Assembly: GCA_014523665.1 (NCBI GenBank)
Contig: JAATVR010000690.1
Span: forward strand, 1 to 18,942
Direction of reading: 5' to 3'
From: Nitrososphaerales archaeon TH526
Lineage (GTDB): Archaea; Thermoproteota; Nitrososphaeria; Nitrososphaerales; Nitrososphaeraceae
Length of the DNA: 18,942 nt
Shown: positions 1-8,674 of the stretch, in pieces
Numbering within the stretch: position 1 is the first letter of the stretch
How the letters are laid out: each line of letters opens with the position of its first letter
Program-made: the position numbers and the translations under genes
The notes under the pieces: model-generated
The model's database searches: none
What the model saw: the letters and a program-made list of their open reading frames with translations, nothing else
Told to the model about the DNA's origin: nothing

Positions 1-986
1 CTGAGAACATTTGATTGTAACAGTGAAGCCCGGGGACCAGCTAAGCTTGCATGCATTCTTGCAACCTGTCCTACCGTAAACATGTACCTATTGTCATCAT
101 CTGTGTAGTCCATAAAATTCATAAACATAGAACCATTAGAATCAGTATCGTCACAAGATTGTTCGCTACTAGGAAACACCGGTTTACCTCTATTGGGGCC
201 CATCTGATTTGGGGTGTCGGCAACATTATCGGTTCCAGTACAGGGATCCACTAATTGCCCTTCATCACCCCAGATATGGAAGCAGTTCAAGTAATGGCCT
301 ACTTCGTGAACTAAAGTCCGTCCTGTTCTATTCTTAACTGGTCTGTCAGAAGAAGCTGCTGTTCCCGTGTCACCCACTATCCAGAAATTCAGGACTATAC
401 CATCAGTGTCCTCCGGACCACGTGGGAATTGAGCATAGCCATTTAAACCTTGTATATTGCATACCCATACATTCAAATATCTCTTAGAATCCCAAGCGTC
501 TTCTCCTCCTCCAGAAGTAAATTTGATTTTTTGCACTTCATGTGGATCTGCTTCACCCTGTTTTAGTACGAACTGTTCAATATTAGTGCGTCTTCTGGTA
601 ATCCCATTGGTGGCATTACCTGCTGGATCCCTTTTCGCGAGTCTGAATTCGATGCGTGTATCAGTCGCCAATGGTCTCCAGACAGCAGGTAGTTTTAAAA
701 TATCTTGATTTAACTTACGATAGTCCCTATTAAGGATCTCCATCTGACGGAATATCTGTTCATCAGATATATTTTCAATGTCTTTATTATGTACTACGTG
801 AAACACTATTGGAATCGTCATTACACCTACTTCATGGACAGAAGGTGTAATCTTAGATGATACAAAGTCTAGTGTATATCTTTCGTCTTCGGATCTATTC
901 TTTTTATACCTTTCACCTTTTGTTTCAATTAATATTCTGTGATACTGATCTGTTCCACATCGACTTTTTGGAGATGTATATTCCAT
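1..986 (-). CDS. M43-family (pappalysin/ulilysin-like) zinc metalloprotease, C-terminus cut by window edge
   Basis: The reading frame is open from an ATG at 986 to the window edge, 328 codons without a stop. Residues 227-237 read HEVGHYLNCFH, the HExxHxxxxxH zinc motif of metzincins. It is followed by IWGDEG and by a Met-turn segment NFMDYTDDD (Met about 292), the order expected for peptidase family M43. The N-terminal CGTDQYHRIL stretch and the later TIPIVFHVVHN strand also fit M43 proteases of the cytophagalysin/ulilysin type. No signal peptide is visible, which is unusual for a family that is mostly secreted. The ATG start is supported by a TATA-like box (TATATTAAG on the minus strand, about 1010-1018) centred about 27 nt upstream, as for a leaderless archaeal mRNA. 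The family is secure; substrate and location are unknown. Confidence 0.9.
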   Translation of the reverse strand, partial: MEYTSPKSRCGTDQYHRILIETKGERYKKNRSEDERYTLDFVSSKITPSVHEVGVMTIPIVFHVVHNKDIENISDEQIFRQMEILNRDYRKLNQDILKLPAVWRPLATDTRIEFRLAKRDPAGNATNGITRRRTNIEQFVLKQGEADPHEVQKIKFTSGGGEDAWDSKRYLNVWVCNIQGLNGYAQFPRGPEDTDGIVLNFWIVGDTGTAASSDRPVKNRTGRTLVHEVGHYLNCFHIWGDEGQLVDPCTGTDNVADTPNQMGPNRGKPVFPSSEQSCDDTDSNGSMFMNFMDYTDDDNRYMFTVGQVARMHASLAGPRASLLQSNVL

Positions 987-1007
987 ATGCCCACCAGGAA
1001 GGATTCA

Positions 1008-1022
1008 TACTTAATATACTTT
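1008..1022 (-). promoter_or_regulatory. TATA-box promoter of the M43 protease gene
   Basis: On the minus strand the sequence reads AAAAGTATATTAAG. This is an A-rich BRE-like run followed by a TATA box whose centre is about 27 nt before the ATG at 986. In archaea that spacing puts the transcription start at or next to the start codon, so the mRNA is probably leaderless. Confidence 0.45.
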
Positions 1023-1061
1023 TACGAAATTAAGCTCCTGTGCTCTTATCTTCTTAGCTCT

Positions 1062-1319
1062 TATAAAGATGATTTTGGTATTCATTCCATTGTGGATGAA
1101 AATCTGACAACTATCTAATATGCGCCTGTATCCATTTATCAGGATCTCGTGCAGAATACTATTGCATCCAGTAACGGCGTTGACAGATTCCTTAGAGCTA
1201 ACAATCAGAAGCTAATGTTTTCAAATGGAGTTGGCTTAAGCAATCCTGATAATAGAATTTCGGGGGCTAAGATAGGCGAGATAAAAAGGATTTGGCGTAT
1301 CGGAGCGTTATTTTTCTGA
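1062..1319 (+). pseudogene. Unidentified decayed coding stretch
   Basis: One frame is open over about 85 codons apart from a single TAA at 1116-1118. After that stop, 66 codons run to TGA at 1317, with purine-first codon bias and a protein-like product (for example VDRFLRANNQKLMFSNGVGL). There is no ATG near the left end and no ribosome-binding site. I do not recognise a family. It may be a fragment of a lost gene or a chance open frame. Confidence 0.3.
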
Positions 1320-1562
1320 CAGAATGTAAACAACACATTAGGGAAGCGCGACAACTAGGAATAATAGCTATTGCCCTTAAGACCCCCCTCCCCCCGGAGA
1401 AGGGATAAAAAATCTCACTGAAATGCTTTTATTAATTCATATTTCTATTCCCATAAGATTTACCTGGTTACTTCACAGGGCATTGAACTATTGCTACCTC
1501 TAACACACACGACCCCATTGTTTCATTCCAGCGATCTTTGATAGACTGTTTATTATGAGTAG

Positions 1563-1742
1563 TTTTCACTTTCGGTCGGTTCATGTAAATTACGAGAACT
1601 GAATAATGGAACACTTGAATCCTTCAATCTGGGAGGGAACATTATGGATGGGCCTGTAGATGATAAGAAGATGAAACTGATCAGAGTAGTTAAAGGGGTA
1701 AAATTCATACAAATACTTCACTGTAATAGAGACCCATCATAG
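1563..1742 (+). pseudogene. Unidentified short ORF or gene remnant
   Basis: The frame is open for 59 codons between TAG (1560-1562) and TAG (1740-1742). Its only internal candidate start is ATG 1644, preceded by GGGAGGG, which resembles a ribosome-binding site. That would give a 32-residue peptide beginning MDGPVDDKKMKLIRVVKG. The codons upstream of that ATG are also protein-like (RELNNGTLESFNLGGNIM), so this may be the tail of a longer lost gene. No family was recognised. Confidence 0.3.
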
Positions 1743-2122
1743 GATCTCGAAAAGCTATGCTGCAACCTTTTCATACAATCCTAGCTAAAGATGCAGGGTA
1801 TTTAATCACATTCAACATATGAGAGAGTTGGACGACCGCATTTGTTATGAAGTATATTCATGATCCATTTTAGTTTGTAGTACTCGTGTTTGTAAACAGA
1901 TCTATGGATAATTCATAATATGCTTCTAATGAAACTCCGTAGTCTCATTAAAACCTTTAACCATGTGTATCCTCAGGATTGAAGCATAGATTGTTCACTA
2001 AAAAAACTTGCAGCTGAAAGAGGAATTCAATATCAATAAAAAGGGGCCACCTCTAATCCATATCGAAGTGCGCATATATCTATTGAGAGCAGAAATCTTT
2101 AAGCTACTTGATAACTCCATTA

Positions 2123-3445
2123 TTATTGGTTTGGATCTTGTAAATAGAATCTTACTACCACAGGCATATGATCGCTGATATTCTTTGAAGTTTCCTGAAT
2201 ATACTTTTTGATTTCCTTTGAGCTAGGTGTAGATTTTAGAAGGTCATCGAGGCTCTTCCATCTGACGACCTCAGTCCTACCTACAAGACGTGATGCGCTC
2301 GACATTGACACAGCTGCCATATCGAGACGAGTTCCTATGTTATTCATATTTTTATACATTAGATGACTAATTGAATCTGAATCATTTACCTTTGTAAAAT
2401 GGGCAAGTTTCTGCTTTTCCAGCTCATGCATTGGCTGCCATGTGAGAGATTTTGGGGGTTCATTCCAATCCCCAATTAAAACTGCATCCGAGTCAATGAT
2501 AGTTGCATCTCTAACAAGCCAAGTCTTTAATCTTTCAGCAGCCATTTGGCGCTGGCTTTGACCACCACCTCTCTGTGACTTCAGATGAAGACCAATGATC
2601 TGAAGGTCGAATGCTTCTTCGATTTCAGATAATACTGTAAAATAACTATGTAACGGCAACCTTGGAAAAGCATCTTTTCCATCAGCAGTAACGACGGAAT
2701 TTCTGCCAAACAATTCAGTGATGTTATCTTTAGATCTCACCCAATCAATATCGTACATGATTGACACTCTTTGGTTTCCTCCCGTTTCACCGTATGCTAC
2801 CTCATAATTTCCTGCTCTTCGGTCAGACAATTGTTTTGCAACTTCTTGCAGTGAACCTTCAAGAATTTCTTCTAGAACCACTACATCTGCATTCAATGCC
2901 TCCAAAATATCAACGATTCTTGTGACACGTTCGGGGTCTCGATCATGAAAAAACCTGATATTCCATGCAACTACGTCCAGAAACCTATCAGTGCCTCTGT
3001 ATTTTTCCGGAATAATATCCTTAAGTGCAGCAGATAGATGGTCATTTTCCGGAGGAGTGTAACTACGCATAATAGCACTTGAATACTTGAGATTTAAACT
3101 ATTTGGTAACTTTATGCGTTTATGGGTTTTATCCACAATATCTTTATTCTGCAACGCTAAATACAATTTGTAAATTCCAATGATCGATGAATGAGGAAAA
3201 TCCTCTAGTTCTTTACTATCTTTATCACTGGATCCCTTTGCATCAACATCTATGTCAAATTCAACAATTACTGGAGACTGTTTTGACAAATACCAAAGAC
3301 TAAGTTGTACCTTAGCTTTATCCTTACTTTCATCAAATTTGATCGTACCCAAGTCGTATGAAATTTCCTTGACTTCAAAATTGTTTACCTTAATCAATAT
3401 TTCTGTAGGCGGAATGTTCAGGTTATTTAAGAGCGGCGAAAGCAA
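2123..3445 (-). CDS. Endonuclease/exonuclease/phosphatase (EEP)-domain protein, C-terminal part of a broken CYTH-EEP gene
   Basis: A 440-codon frame. Residues about 155-435 carry the EEP motifs in order: WNIRFF (N162), LEEI (E192/E193), GLHLKS (H287), GDWNEPP (D326, N328), TRLDM (D375) and SDHMP (D425, H426). All usual metal-binding and catalytic residues are present, so a Mg-dependent phosphodiesterase or nuclease activity is plausible; the substrate is unknown. Residues 1-125, including PVIVEFDIDVD and FPHSSIIGIYKLYLALQ, read like the second half of a CYTH domain whose first half lies upstream at 3523-3903. The frame has no ATG before residue 126. TTG at 3445 is the only near-terminal start and lacks a clear ribosome-binding site. 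The frame is open back to TAA at about 3490, so it is probably the distal part of a disrupted fusion gene, though the EEP part could still be expressed from an internal start. Confidence 0.8.
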   Translation of the reverse strand: MLSPLLNNLNIPPTEILIKVNNFEVKEISYDLGTIKFDESKDKAKVQLSLWYLSKQSPVIVEFDIDVDAKGSSDKDSKELEDFPHSSIIGIYKLYLALQNKDIVDKTHKRIKLPNSLNLKYSSAIMRSYTPPENDHLSAALKDIIPEKYRGTDRFLDVVAWNIRFFHDRDPERVTRIVDILEALNADVVVLEEILEGSLQEVAKQLSDRRAGNYEVAYGETGGNQRVSIMYDIDWVRSKDNITELFGRNSVVTADGKDAFPRLPLHSYFTVLSEIEEAFDLQIIGLHLKSQRGGGQSQRQMAAERLKTWLVRDATIIDSDAVLIGDWNEPPKSLTWQPMHELEKQKLAHFTKVNDSDSISHLMYKNMNNIGTRLDMAAVSMSSASRLVGRTEVVRWKSLDDLLKSTPSSKEIKKYIQETSKNISDHMPVVVRFYLQDPNQ

Positions 3446-3522
3446 TAAGACATCATTAAAGTATTGAACATGGGCATTTGGCCGGTTTTAAAGTCAGCGG
3501 AAGAAGAATATTTACTTGTAAA

Positions 3523-3903
3523 CTAGGGCATTATGTCTTCCTCGAATTTGAATTTATTAAGGATCATGTCACCCTGTTGGAGTGGTTTTGAAAGATCATA
3601 CTGAGCTGCTAAATAGCGATCGGGATGCCTATTCTTTAGAGTAATGTTATATTCGTCTTTCTTTTCTTCTCTAACCCTTAGTAAGAAGCCGGCATTTCGG
3701 ATGTCATGTGTTCTTGTATCCTGGTACCAAACATTTCTTTTCTTATCCTTTCGATCTTCCTTGAATAAAGCTCCCTGTTGTTCTACAAGTTGATGGATTG
3801 TATCGATAGTTTCGTTCAGACCTTCTTCCAGGTTTTGGAATTTAGAAGGAGTCAACATCAGTTTATATTCTCTAGAAATTACTGGAAAATTAGACCTTAC
3901 CAA
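3523..3903 (-). pseudogene. N-terminal half of a CYTH-like (triphosphate tunnel) domain, cut off by an in-frame TAG
   Basis: A 126-codon frame. It shows a strand-1 motif REYKLML (residues 11-17), then WYQDTRTHDIRNAGFLLRVR (59-78) and YNITLKNRHPDR (85-96), the pattern of CYTH/VTC-type proteins that bind triphosphates through charged strands. It ends at TAG after KFEEDIMP, where a CYTH domain is only half complete. Reading through that TAG in the same frame gives FTSKYSSSADFKTG, which continues the domain. The sequence then changes frame into the 440-codon EEP frame. The start is doubtful: TTG 3903 follows an in-frame TAA directly, so the original start may be mutated. One nonsense and one frameshift lesion therefore separate two parts of one gene. 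Confidence 0.6.
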
Positions 3904-4407
3904 TTATCCAGCTTCAATCGCTATGGTCTATTTAACTATTGTTACGTCCTATCAATGCCACTGGCTAAACGAGCTGCTATATTGCTTCCCGCGTTTATTC
4001 TAGCATTGATCTCAACTGCACACTGTTGCCGTTATCTCAATTAACGTACCAAATTCCATTACTACAGATTAAGAAATAAAAATGCAACAGAGAGGGTGGA
4101 GTTCTTAGTCTTTCCCGTAGTGTAGAGTCTAAAGCTATTCAAAAGGTCTTTTTAGTATCTATTTTCGAAATAATCATATTATACTAGACTTAGTTTTCAG
4201 GACACTCAGTTTTGGATGTCAATAAATGATCCTTATTATAGCGTTATCTTGTCGCAAAATTATTAAAGAAATAATTTAAGAGTTTTTAAAGAGAATCCGA
4301 TTAATGCTATGGGAGTTAGATAGTTGATAATGATACATATATTCGAAGCTTCTAACTTAATATCTTTGAATACTTACTAGTATGCAGTATTCCTTAGAAG
4401 CAACACA
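3904..4407. other. Spacer, no intact gene
   Basis: About 500 bp of AT-rich sequence between the CYTH remnant and the amidohydrolase pseudogene. On the minus strand near 3945-4020 a short frame reads VEINARINAGSNIAARLASG before stops, perhaps more debris from the same side, but too short to assign. Nothing else was seen. Confidence 0.4.
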
Positions 4408-5156
4408 ATGACAAATGTAAATTTGTTATTTACATATCTACATGGTGGGAAAAATGATGGATCAACTAGAATCCCCTCTATAATAAAGAGTTAGGAATCA
4501 ACTTCCTAGTAATGTCTGTCTCGGCAAAGAAGGACAAGGATTTAATGATGTAAGTAATGCTTTAACCAAAAAGCTCACTGAGACGATTGCTGATCATATA
4601 AAAAATCTAAGCGGAAAATAACCATATATTGAATTGGCAGAATTTAATAGAAGGTGGATCATAGCAGAAACGAAATATGTGCATATGTAGGGCCGAACTT
4701 ATCTGCCGAAGGTGAATATCAAAAATACCAGATTGGCATTTCGCAGAAAATTGAAGAGATGCTTCATCAGGGCAACAATAGCTTAGCCTTTCTTTTTGAT
4801 ATTCATGGTACAGATGATGAAAGGGCACCTAATGGTCATTTTATTGATGCAATTGTTGGTACTGATCAAACACGCTCAAGACAAGCATTAACGGATGATT
4901 ATTTCTGGGGTGACAGCGGGTTAATACCTTTACTGGAAACAAAAGGAATACGAGCATACCCAGAAAATTTAAATCAAGAAAGAGCCATTCATGAGACGGT
5001 GGACACACCATAAAAACATTTGCTAGTTCTCGATTAGTGGCAATACAGATTGAAGTAAATAACTGTATCAGAGATAACCGCTAATGCCATGAAAAATTTG
5101 CAGCGGATTTGGCCGATTGTATTTTGAACTTTGCGAGACTGTTAGGGGTCATTTAA
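4408..5156 (+). pseudogene. N-formylglutamate amidohydrolase-like pseudogene
   Basis: Joining four frame segments rebuilds a protein of about 245 residues. Segment 1 (ATG 4408 to TAG 4492) has LHGGKNDGSTRIP, matching the PHGG zinc-site motif near the N-terminus of this family. Segment 2 (about 4495-4650) has DVSNALTKKLTETIADHIKN, a TAA at 4619, then PYIELAEFNRRW. Segment 3 (4654-5013) has RNEICAYVGPNLSAEGEYQK, FLFDIHGTDDERAPNG (a DxHG metal-site motif), IDAIVGTDQTRS and GLIPLLETKGIRAYP. Segment 4 (4995-5156) has GGHTIKTFASSRLVAIQIEV, the usual C-terminal GG...QIEI region, with a TAA after DNR. Three frame changes and at least two nonsense codons make it inactive. The longest intact piece, 4654-5013, would need a GTG start and lacks the N-terminal metal site. 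Confidence 0.75.
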
Positions 5157-6010
5157 TATTGTAAAATAGATGGCGATTCTAATTGTCCTAATAGCAATTT
5201 CTGATTAGTAACATCACCCGAAATTTATCATAACACTTATCGAGATAATTGCTCTCATTATCCAGAAGAAAGCGAACAAGAAATGAACAACATGTCCATG
5301 GTATGTATACGATATCTAGAAAGCGAAAAATAGTTATTACCAAAGAAAGAGCACGCTTGCCGTGTTCGTCTTTCCCTGCCAGTTGTAACAAGACTTGCAA
5401 GGGAGGTGCAAAAGTCCGTTGCCAATCCGCCATTTGCCTCGCCCTTAAGGAATTCCTTGTAAAAATGGTAAATGGCATATGTGAGAACAAGGTTACCAAA
5501 AAAGGGGTCTGCTACCTCGTGTCAGATTTCAGCTGAGCCAAACGTCTATTTGTATGTGTCCCAGCTAAGTATCCCATGTTTGAGGTTGCCAAGCGTCGCT
5601 GAATTATGTACTTTCAATTTGATATTTATCTCTCATCAATTGCATATCGTCCTCAGCAGTTGGACTCCTTCGTCCAGCTACTTCCATAATAACGTGCAAT
5701 ATGTGGTCTATACTCGTCTTTAAACATTTTATCCTTTGCCAAGAATTCTTTGCAGGTGGAAATTTTCTCAGTGTCGTTTTGTGGGGTTCTTGATGATATC
5801 TTAGTTATTTAATTAACACTAGATTTCAAATCCTGTTAGAATGCGATTTCCCCCGAACTTAATAGATGCGTAGAGGTCAGGCTTTGCGAATTATAAGCGA
5901 TTTCTAGCCTCTTCCTGATTGAAGCTCATCTAGTGATATTATTTATTGTCCAATATCAATCCCACTCAAATAACAAAGTTAAAGAATAAGATTATAAAGC
6001 TTATAGTAGA
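5157..6010. other. Spacer with a minus-strand coding remnant
   Basis: About 850 bp with no intact gene. The minus strand of 5258-5790 holds the remnant listed separately. Open frames on the plus strand here (for example 5249-5536) have atypical cysteine-rich and arginine-rich composition and look like shadows of that remnant. Upstream of the patatin gene, GATTATAAAG at 5990-5999 resembles a TATA box but is too close to the ATG at 6011 for a leaderless start there. Confidence 0.4.
5258..5790 (-). pseudogene. Unidentified decayed gene
   Basis: Three protein-like stretches follow each other in different minus-strand frames. The first, from about 5790, has DTEKISTCKEFLAKDKMF and EYRPHIARYYG. The second (about 5570-5690) has EVAGRRSPTAEDDMQLMRDK. 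The third runs from about 5520 to TAA at 5258-5260 and has HEVADPFFGNLVLTYAIYHF and EANGGLATDFCTSLASLV. Purine-first codons dominate these frames, as in neighbouring genes, and stops interrupt the joins. I do not recognise the family. Some of this could be chance, but the third stretch is open for about 86 codons. Confidence 0.35.
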
Positions 6011-6559
6011 ATGTCCATTAGCCCAGTACCTGAATCACAAAGAGCCCTTGTTTTTCAAGGTGGAGGTTCGCTTGGCGCCTACGAAGCCGGAGTGTTTCAT
6101 GTCCTTTATCATTGGATTAAAAAGGACGTAAAAGAAGAAACTGAAAATATTTTTGATATCATTGCAGGTACTTCTATAGCCGCAATAAATGCTTCAATAA
6201 TATTAAGCCACATTCTAGAAAGGAAAGAAGAATTCAAACATAAACGAAAGGATGATGGGGAATCTAATATTAAATATTGGGAGGGCTCGCCGGAAAAACT
6301 TATCGGCTTCTGGAGATATGTTTCCTCAACGTTTGATTATTTTAGCCTTTGGACGCCAATTTTAAAGTACTCTTGGGATAATTGGCGAACTTTTTTTCCT
6401 CTTCTTAACTTACCATCTGGCGAAGCTTTCAGAAGGTATCTATACACTAGAAGCTCTCTAGCATTTGGAGGACAATACGTGTTTAGCCCCCTGTTTTTGT
6501 TTCCATTTTCAACGCCAATTATTAACAAGTTCTTTGATTATACGCCATTAGCATCATGA
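6011..6559 (+). pseudogene. Patatin-like phospholipase, N-terminal half ending at a premature TGA
   Basis: The ATG at 6011 opens a 182-codon frame. Residues 12-27 read ALVFQGGGSLGAYEAG, the glycine-rich oxyanion motif of patatin-like lipid acyl hydrolases. Residues 53-57 read GTSIA where the family has GxSxG: Ser55 of the catalytic dyad is kept but the last glycine is alanine (codon GCC, one base from GGC). The frame stops at TGA 6557-6559, and translation past it in the same frame continues sensibly (HQYSNNPLRSSIVKFAKKLS) up to an A7 run at 6631-6637. A one-base shift there enters the frame of the C-terminal half. One nonsense codon and one frameshift therefore separate the nucleophile from the catalytic Asp. 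A partner copy lies at 9643-10152. Confidence 0.8.
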
Positions 6560-6647
6560 CATCAATATAGTAACAATCCATTGAGAAGCAGCATAGTAAA
6601 GTTTGCAAAAAAATTAAGCAATGGGCAGATAAAAAAATGAACCGAGA

Positions 6648-7586
6648 TTGCTCTTAGTCAGTGTTGATATAGAAAATGCAGAAACTGCAACATTTGACAG
6701 TTATGATACAAAGCAATATCATGAAGGCATTTCTCTAAATCATGTCATTGCAAGTGTTGCAGTGCCAAAGAACTTTGCTTATGAAGAGATAAATGGGCAA
6801 AAGTACTGGGATGGAGGAATTATGAGTAACACTCCTTTAAGGGAACTCTTAAGCCAACACACTATATTTTGGAAGGAAAAGTTAAGATTAGATTCCGAGA
6901 AAGAAAGACTCACTTACGCGACCTGGAAAAATTGGAGAGAAAATGAACAAAAGATTCCTAATGTTAAAGTTTGTATAGTAAATTTACATCCTTCCAAAGA
7001 AGCCGGATCTCATATACCATCACTAGATGATTACGATATGACCAAAGACAGAGAAAATGACATAAGATTTCATGACAAGACTGAATACGATCTGAAGATG
7101 GGGAAAGTTGTTGATGATTACAAAGACTTTGTCGAGCAAATGACAGATATTGCAATTGAATCGATTGATAAAATTAATGGATTATCAACCAAGGTTAATG
7201 AAAAAGAGTATAGAGACAATTTAAAAGAATACTATGAGCAGAGAATAAGCGCGGTTAATAAAGTCCTGAACCATATAACAAGAACTACTATGCGTAGTGG
7301 AAATGAAAGACGTTATTGGCATCTTTTAAAACATAGATTTGCCGTCGACGAAATGTTAAAGATACAACGAGAAGATGATAGCGACACAATTTCAGATAAA
7401 ATATTCGATTTTTCCTATGATACTATAGACCAATTGATTAAAAAAGGAGTTGATGACGCGCTGTACAAGGTTTTTGAAGTAGATAAAGAGATAGAAAAGT
7501 TTGTTGCAGATATTAGAGAGCAGAATACCAAAGAGGATCAATATCTAATAGAAGCAGCAAACAATATTATAAACAAAAATCAGTAA
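6648..7586 (+). pseudogene. Patatin-like phospholipase, C-terminal half
   Basis: A 312-codon frame starting at a TTG inside PRLLLVSVDIEN. The frame is open upstream to the A7 tract at 6631-6637, showing it is the continuation of the patatin gene. WDGGIMSNTPL (residues 54-64) contains the DGG/A motif with the catalytic Asp55. After the patatin fold comes a charged helical C-terminal region of about 200 residues (NGLSTKVNEKEYRDNLKEYY, NERRYWHLLKHRF, IFDFSYDTIDQLIKKGVDDA), which is shared with the shortened relative at 9643-10152. No ribosome-binding site precedes the TTG, so independent translation is unlikely. If the A7 tract is a sequencing error, the TGA at 6557 would still interrupt the gene. 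Confidence 0.75.
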
Positions 7587-8331
7587 TAGATACACGCTCA
7601 AGTGTGTCCTTAACAATTTTGATTAGCTTTCCTCACCGGACTTATTGTGACGAACACCGTGTTCACAATATTATCAGATTTGCAGTTCGGGCAACATTGC
7701 AATGTGATCCGAAGACTTTATGTAGGAAGGATTGGATTACAATGATAATGTGCTTTCCTGGAATTCAGATGCAAGGCCTAGATCATTTGTATTTGTTACT
7801 ACCATCAATACAGTGTCTAATTGCAAATCAATTTTTCTTCCTCTATGTGAAAAGGGTAGAAACAGTACTTTCAAAGGTACATACAGTATTAGGGGAAACA
7901 CTGCGAATTCTAATTATTGGAATCCCGAAAAAAGCTCAGAATGAGTTTCATTTGCGGTCACGAAAACTCTCTATTCCCATTGAATCATAGACAAGAAATG
8001 TATCCGCTTAAAGACGTTAGAAATGGTCAAGGCTGTTTATGTCTGGAGCTTAATTATACAAACGTTTGGCAATGAAATCCCTGATTATATTGCACAGAGG
8101 AACACACTTAGTCCATTTTTCTCAGTAATTCCATTGATCGGATGTGACCGCCTCATGGTCAGAAAGAGGTCTGTAGACGTACTCACTGTACTAGTGGATT
8201 AGGATAAGATTAATAGTTGAATATCGATACCATAAATGCAAGAAGTTTATAAATTAGCACTAGCAAATCAATAATCAATGATGAAGACGTATCTCCGCAC
8301 TCTAGAAACCGTTACCGACTAACAGACATAT
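7587..8331. other. Spacer with decayed coding pieces, possibly an exported beta-sandwich protein
   Basis: No intact gene. Protein-like pieces on the plus strand lie in changing frames: about 7638-7740 (GLIVTNTVFTILSDL), 7732-7944 (RSFVFVTTINTVSNCKSIFL, then GTYSIRGNTANSNYWNPEKS) and ATG 8023 to TAG 8202 (MVKAVYVWSLIIQTFGNEIP). The Thr/Ser/Asn-rich beta-strand character and the BsuPI-like segment just downstream (8332-8581) suggest the debris of one large secreted protein. This is an inference from composition only. Confidence 0.35.
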
Positions 8332-8581
8332 ATGCGAGGAGAAACAGTTACTGTAACACTAAAGAATAATGGTGAGATGCCGCTGGCATTTCATAATATC
8401 GCCCTTGGATTGAAGATAGTTTGTGCAGGTGATGGTAGACTGATATAACAATGGCTAGGAGGTGAAGCAATAACTTATTTGCAACCAGGAGAGTCTAGAT
8501 CGTTTACGTGGAAGATCGAGGAAGTTGCAAGAAGGAGAATATACTGCTACCACACATTCAATATCATATGAAGTATCCTAA
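8332..8581 (+). pseudogene. BsuPI-like beta-sandwich domain remnant
   Basis: From ATG 8332 one frame reads MRGETVTVTLKNNGEMPLAF then HNIALGLKIVCAGDGRLI. TAA follows at 8446, then YLQPGESRSFTWKIEE in the same frame. A shift of one base gives LQEGEYTATTHSISYEV and the final TAA at 8579-8581. The order GExVxVTLxNNG, then LxPGESxxFTW, then GEYT is that of BsuPI/intracellular-proteinase-inhibitor-like domains, which often occur in exported proteins. One nonsense codon and one frameshift make it a pseudogene, and upstream sequence in another frame (RYRLTDIYA) may be its beginning. Confidence 0.5.
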
Positions 8582-8674
8582 ACCACACCCAACAGTAGTA
8601 AGCAAATTTTCAATGATGATTCTAGCCTAAACTCCAAAAACTTCTTTTACAAGTCCAATTTATACCTAGACTAA

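Larger units (their letters stand above)
987..2122. other. Long spacer without an intact gene, with two coding-like remnants
   Basis: About 1.1 kb between two leftward genes. Apart from the promoter and the two remnants listed separately (1062-1319 and 1563-1742), I see no gene. A C-rich run near 1383-1396 (C6, CT, C6) stands out in otherwise AT-rich DNA. No tRNA, inverted terminal repeats or long direct repeats were recognised. Confidence 0.5.

Noticed and set aside
51..708. Plus-strand open frames at 51-254 and 457-708
   Set aside because: They lie antisense to the continuous M43 protease frame and have no family features.
5188..5499. Minus-strand 103-codon frame
   Set aside because: It overlaps another minus-strand frame with better codon bias and protein-like text (the 5258-5790 remnant); composition looks like a shadow.
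5249..5536. Plus-strand 95-codon frame rich in Cys, Lys and Arg that could pass for a zinc-binding protein
   Set aside because: No regular CxxC pairs and no ribosome-binding site; the opposite strand has better coding character, so it is treated as a shadow.
7604..7990. Plus-strand 128-codon frame
   Set aside because: An alternative frame across the same DNA has better codon-position bias; no recognisable domain and no ribosome-binding site.
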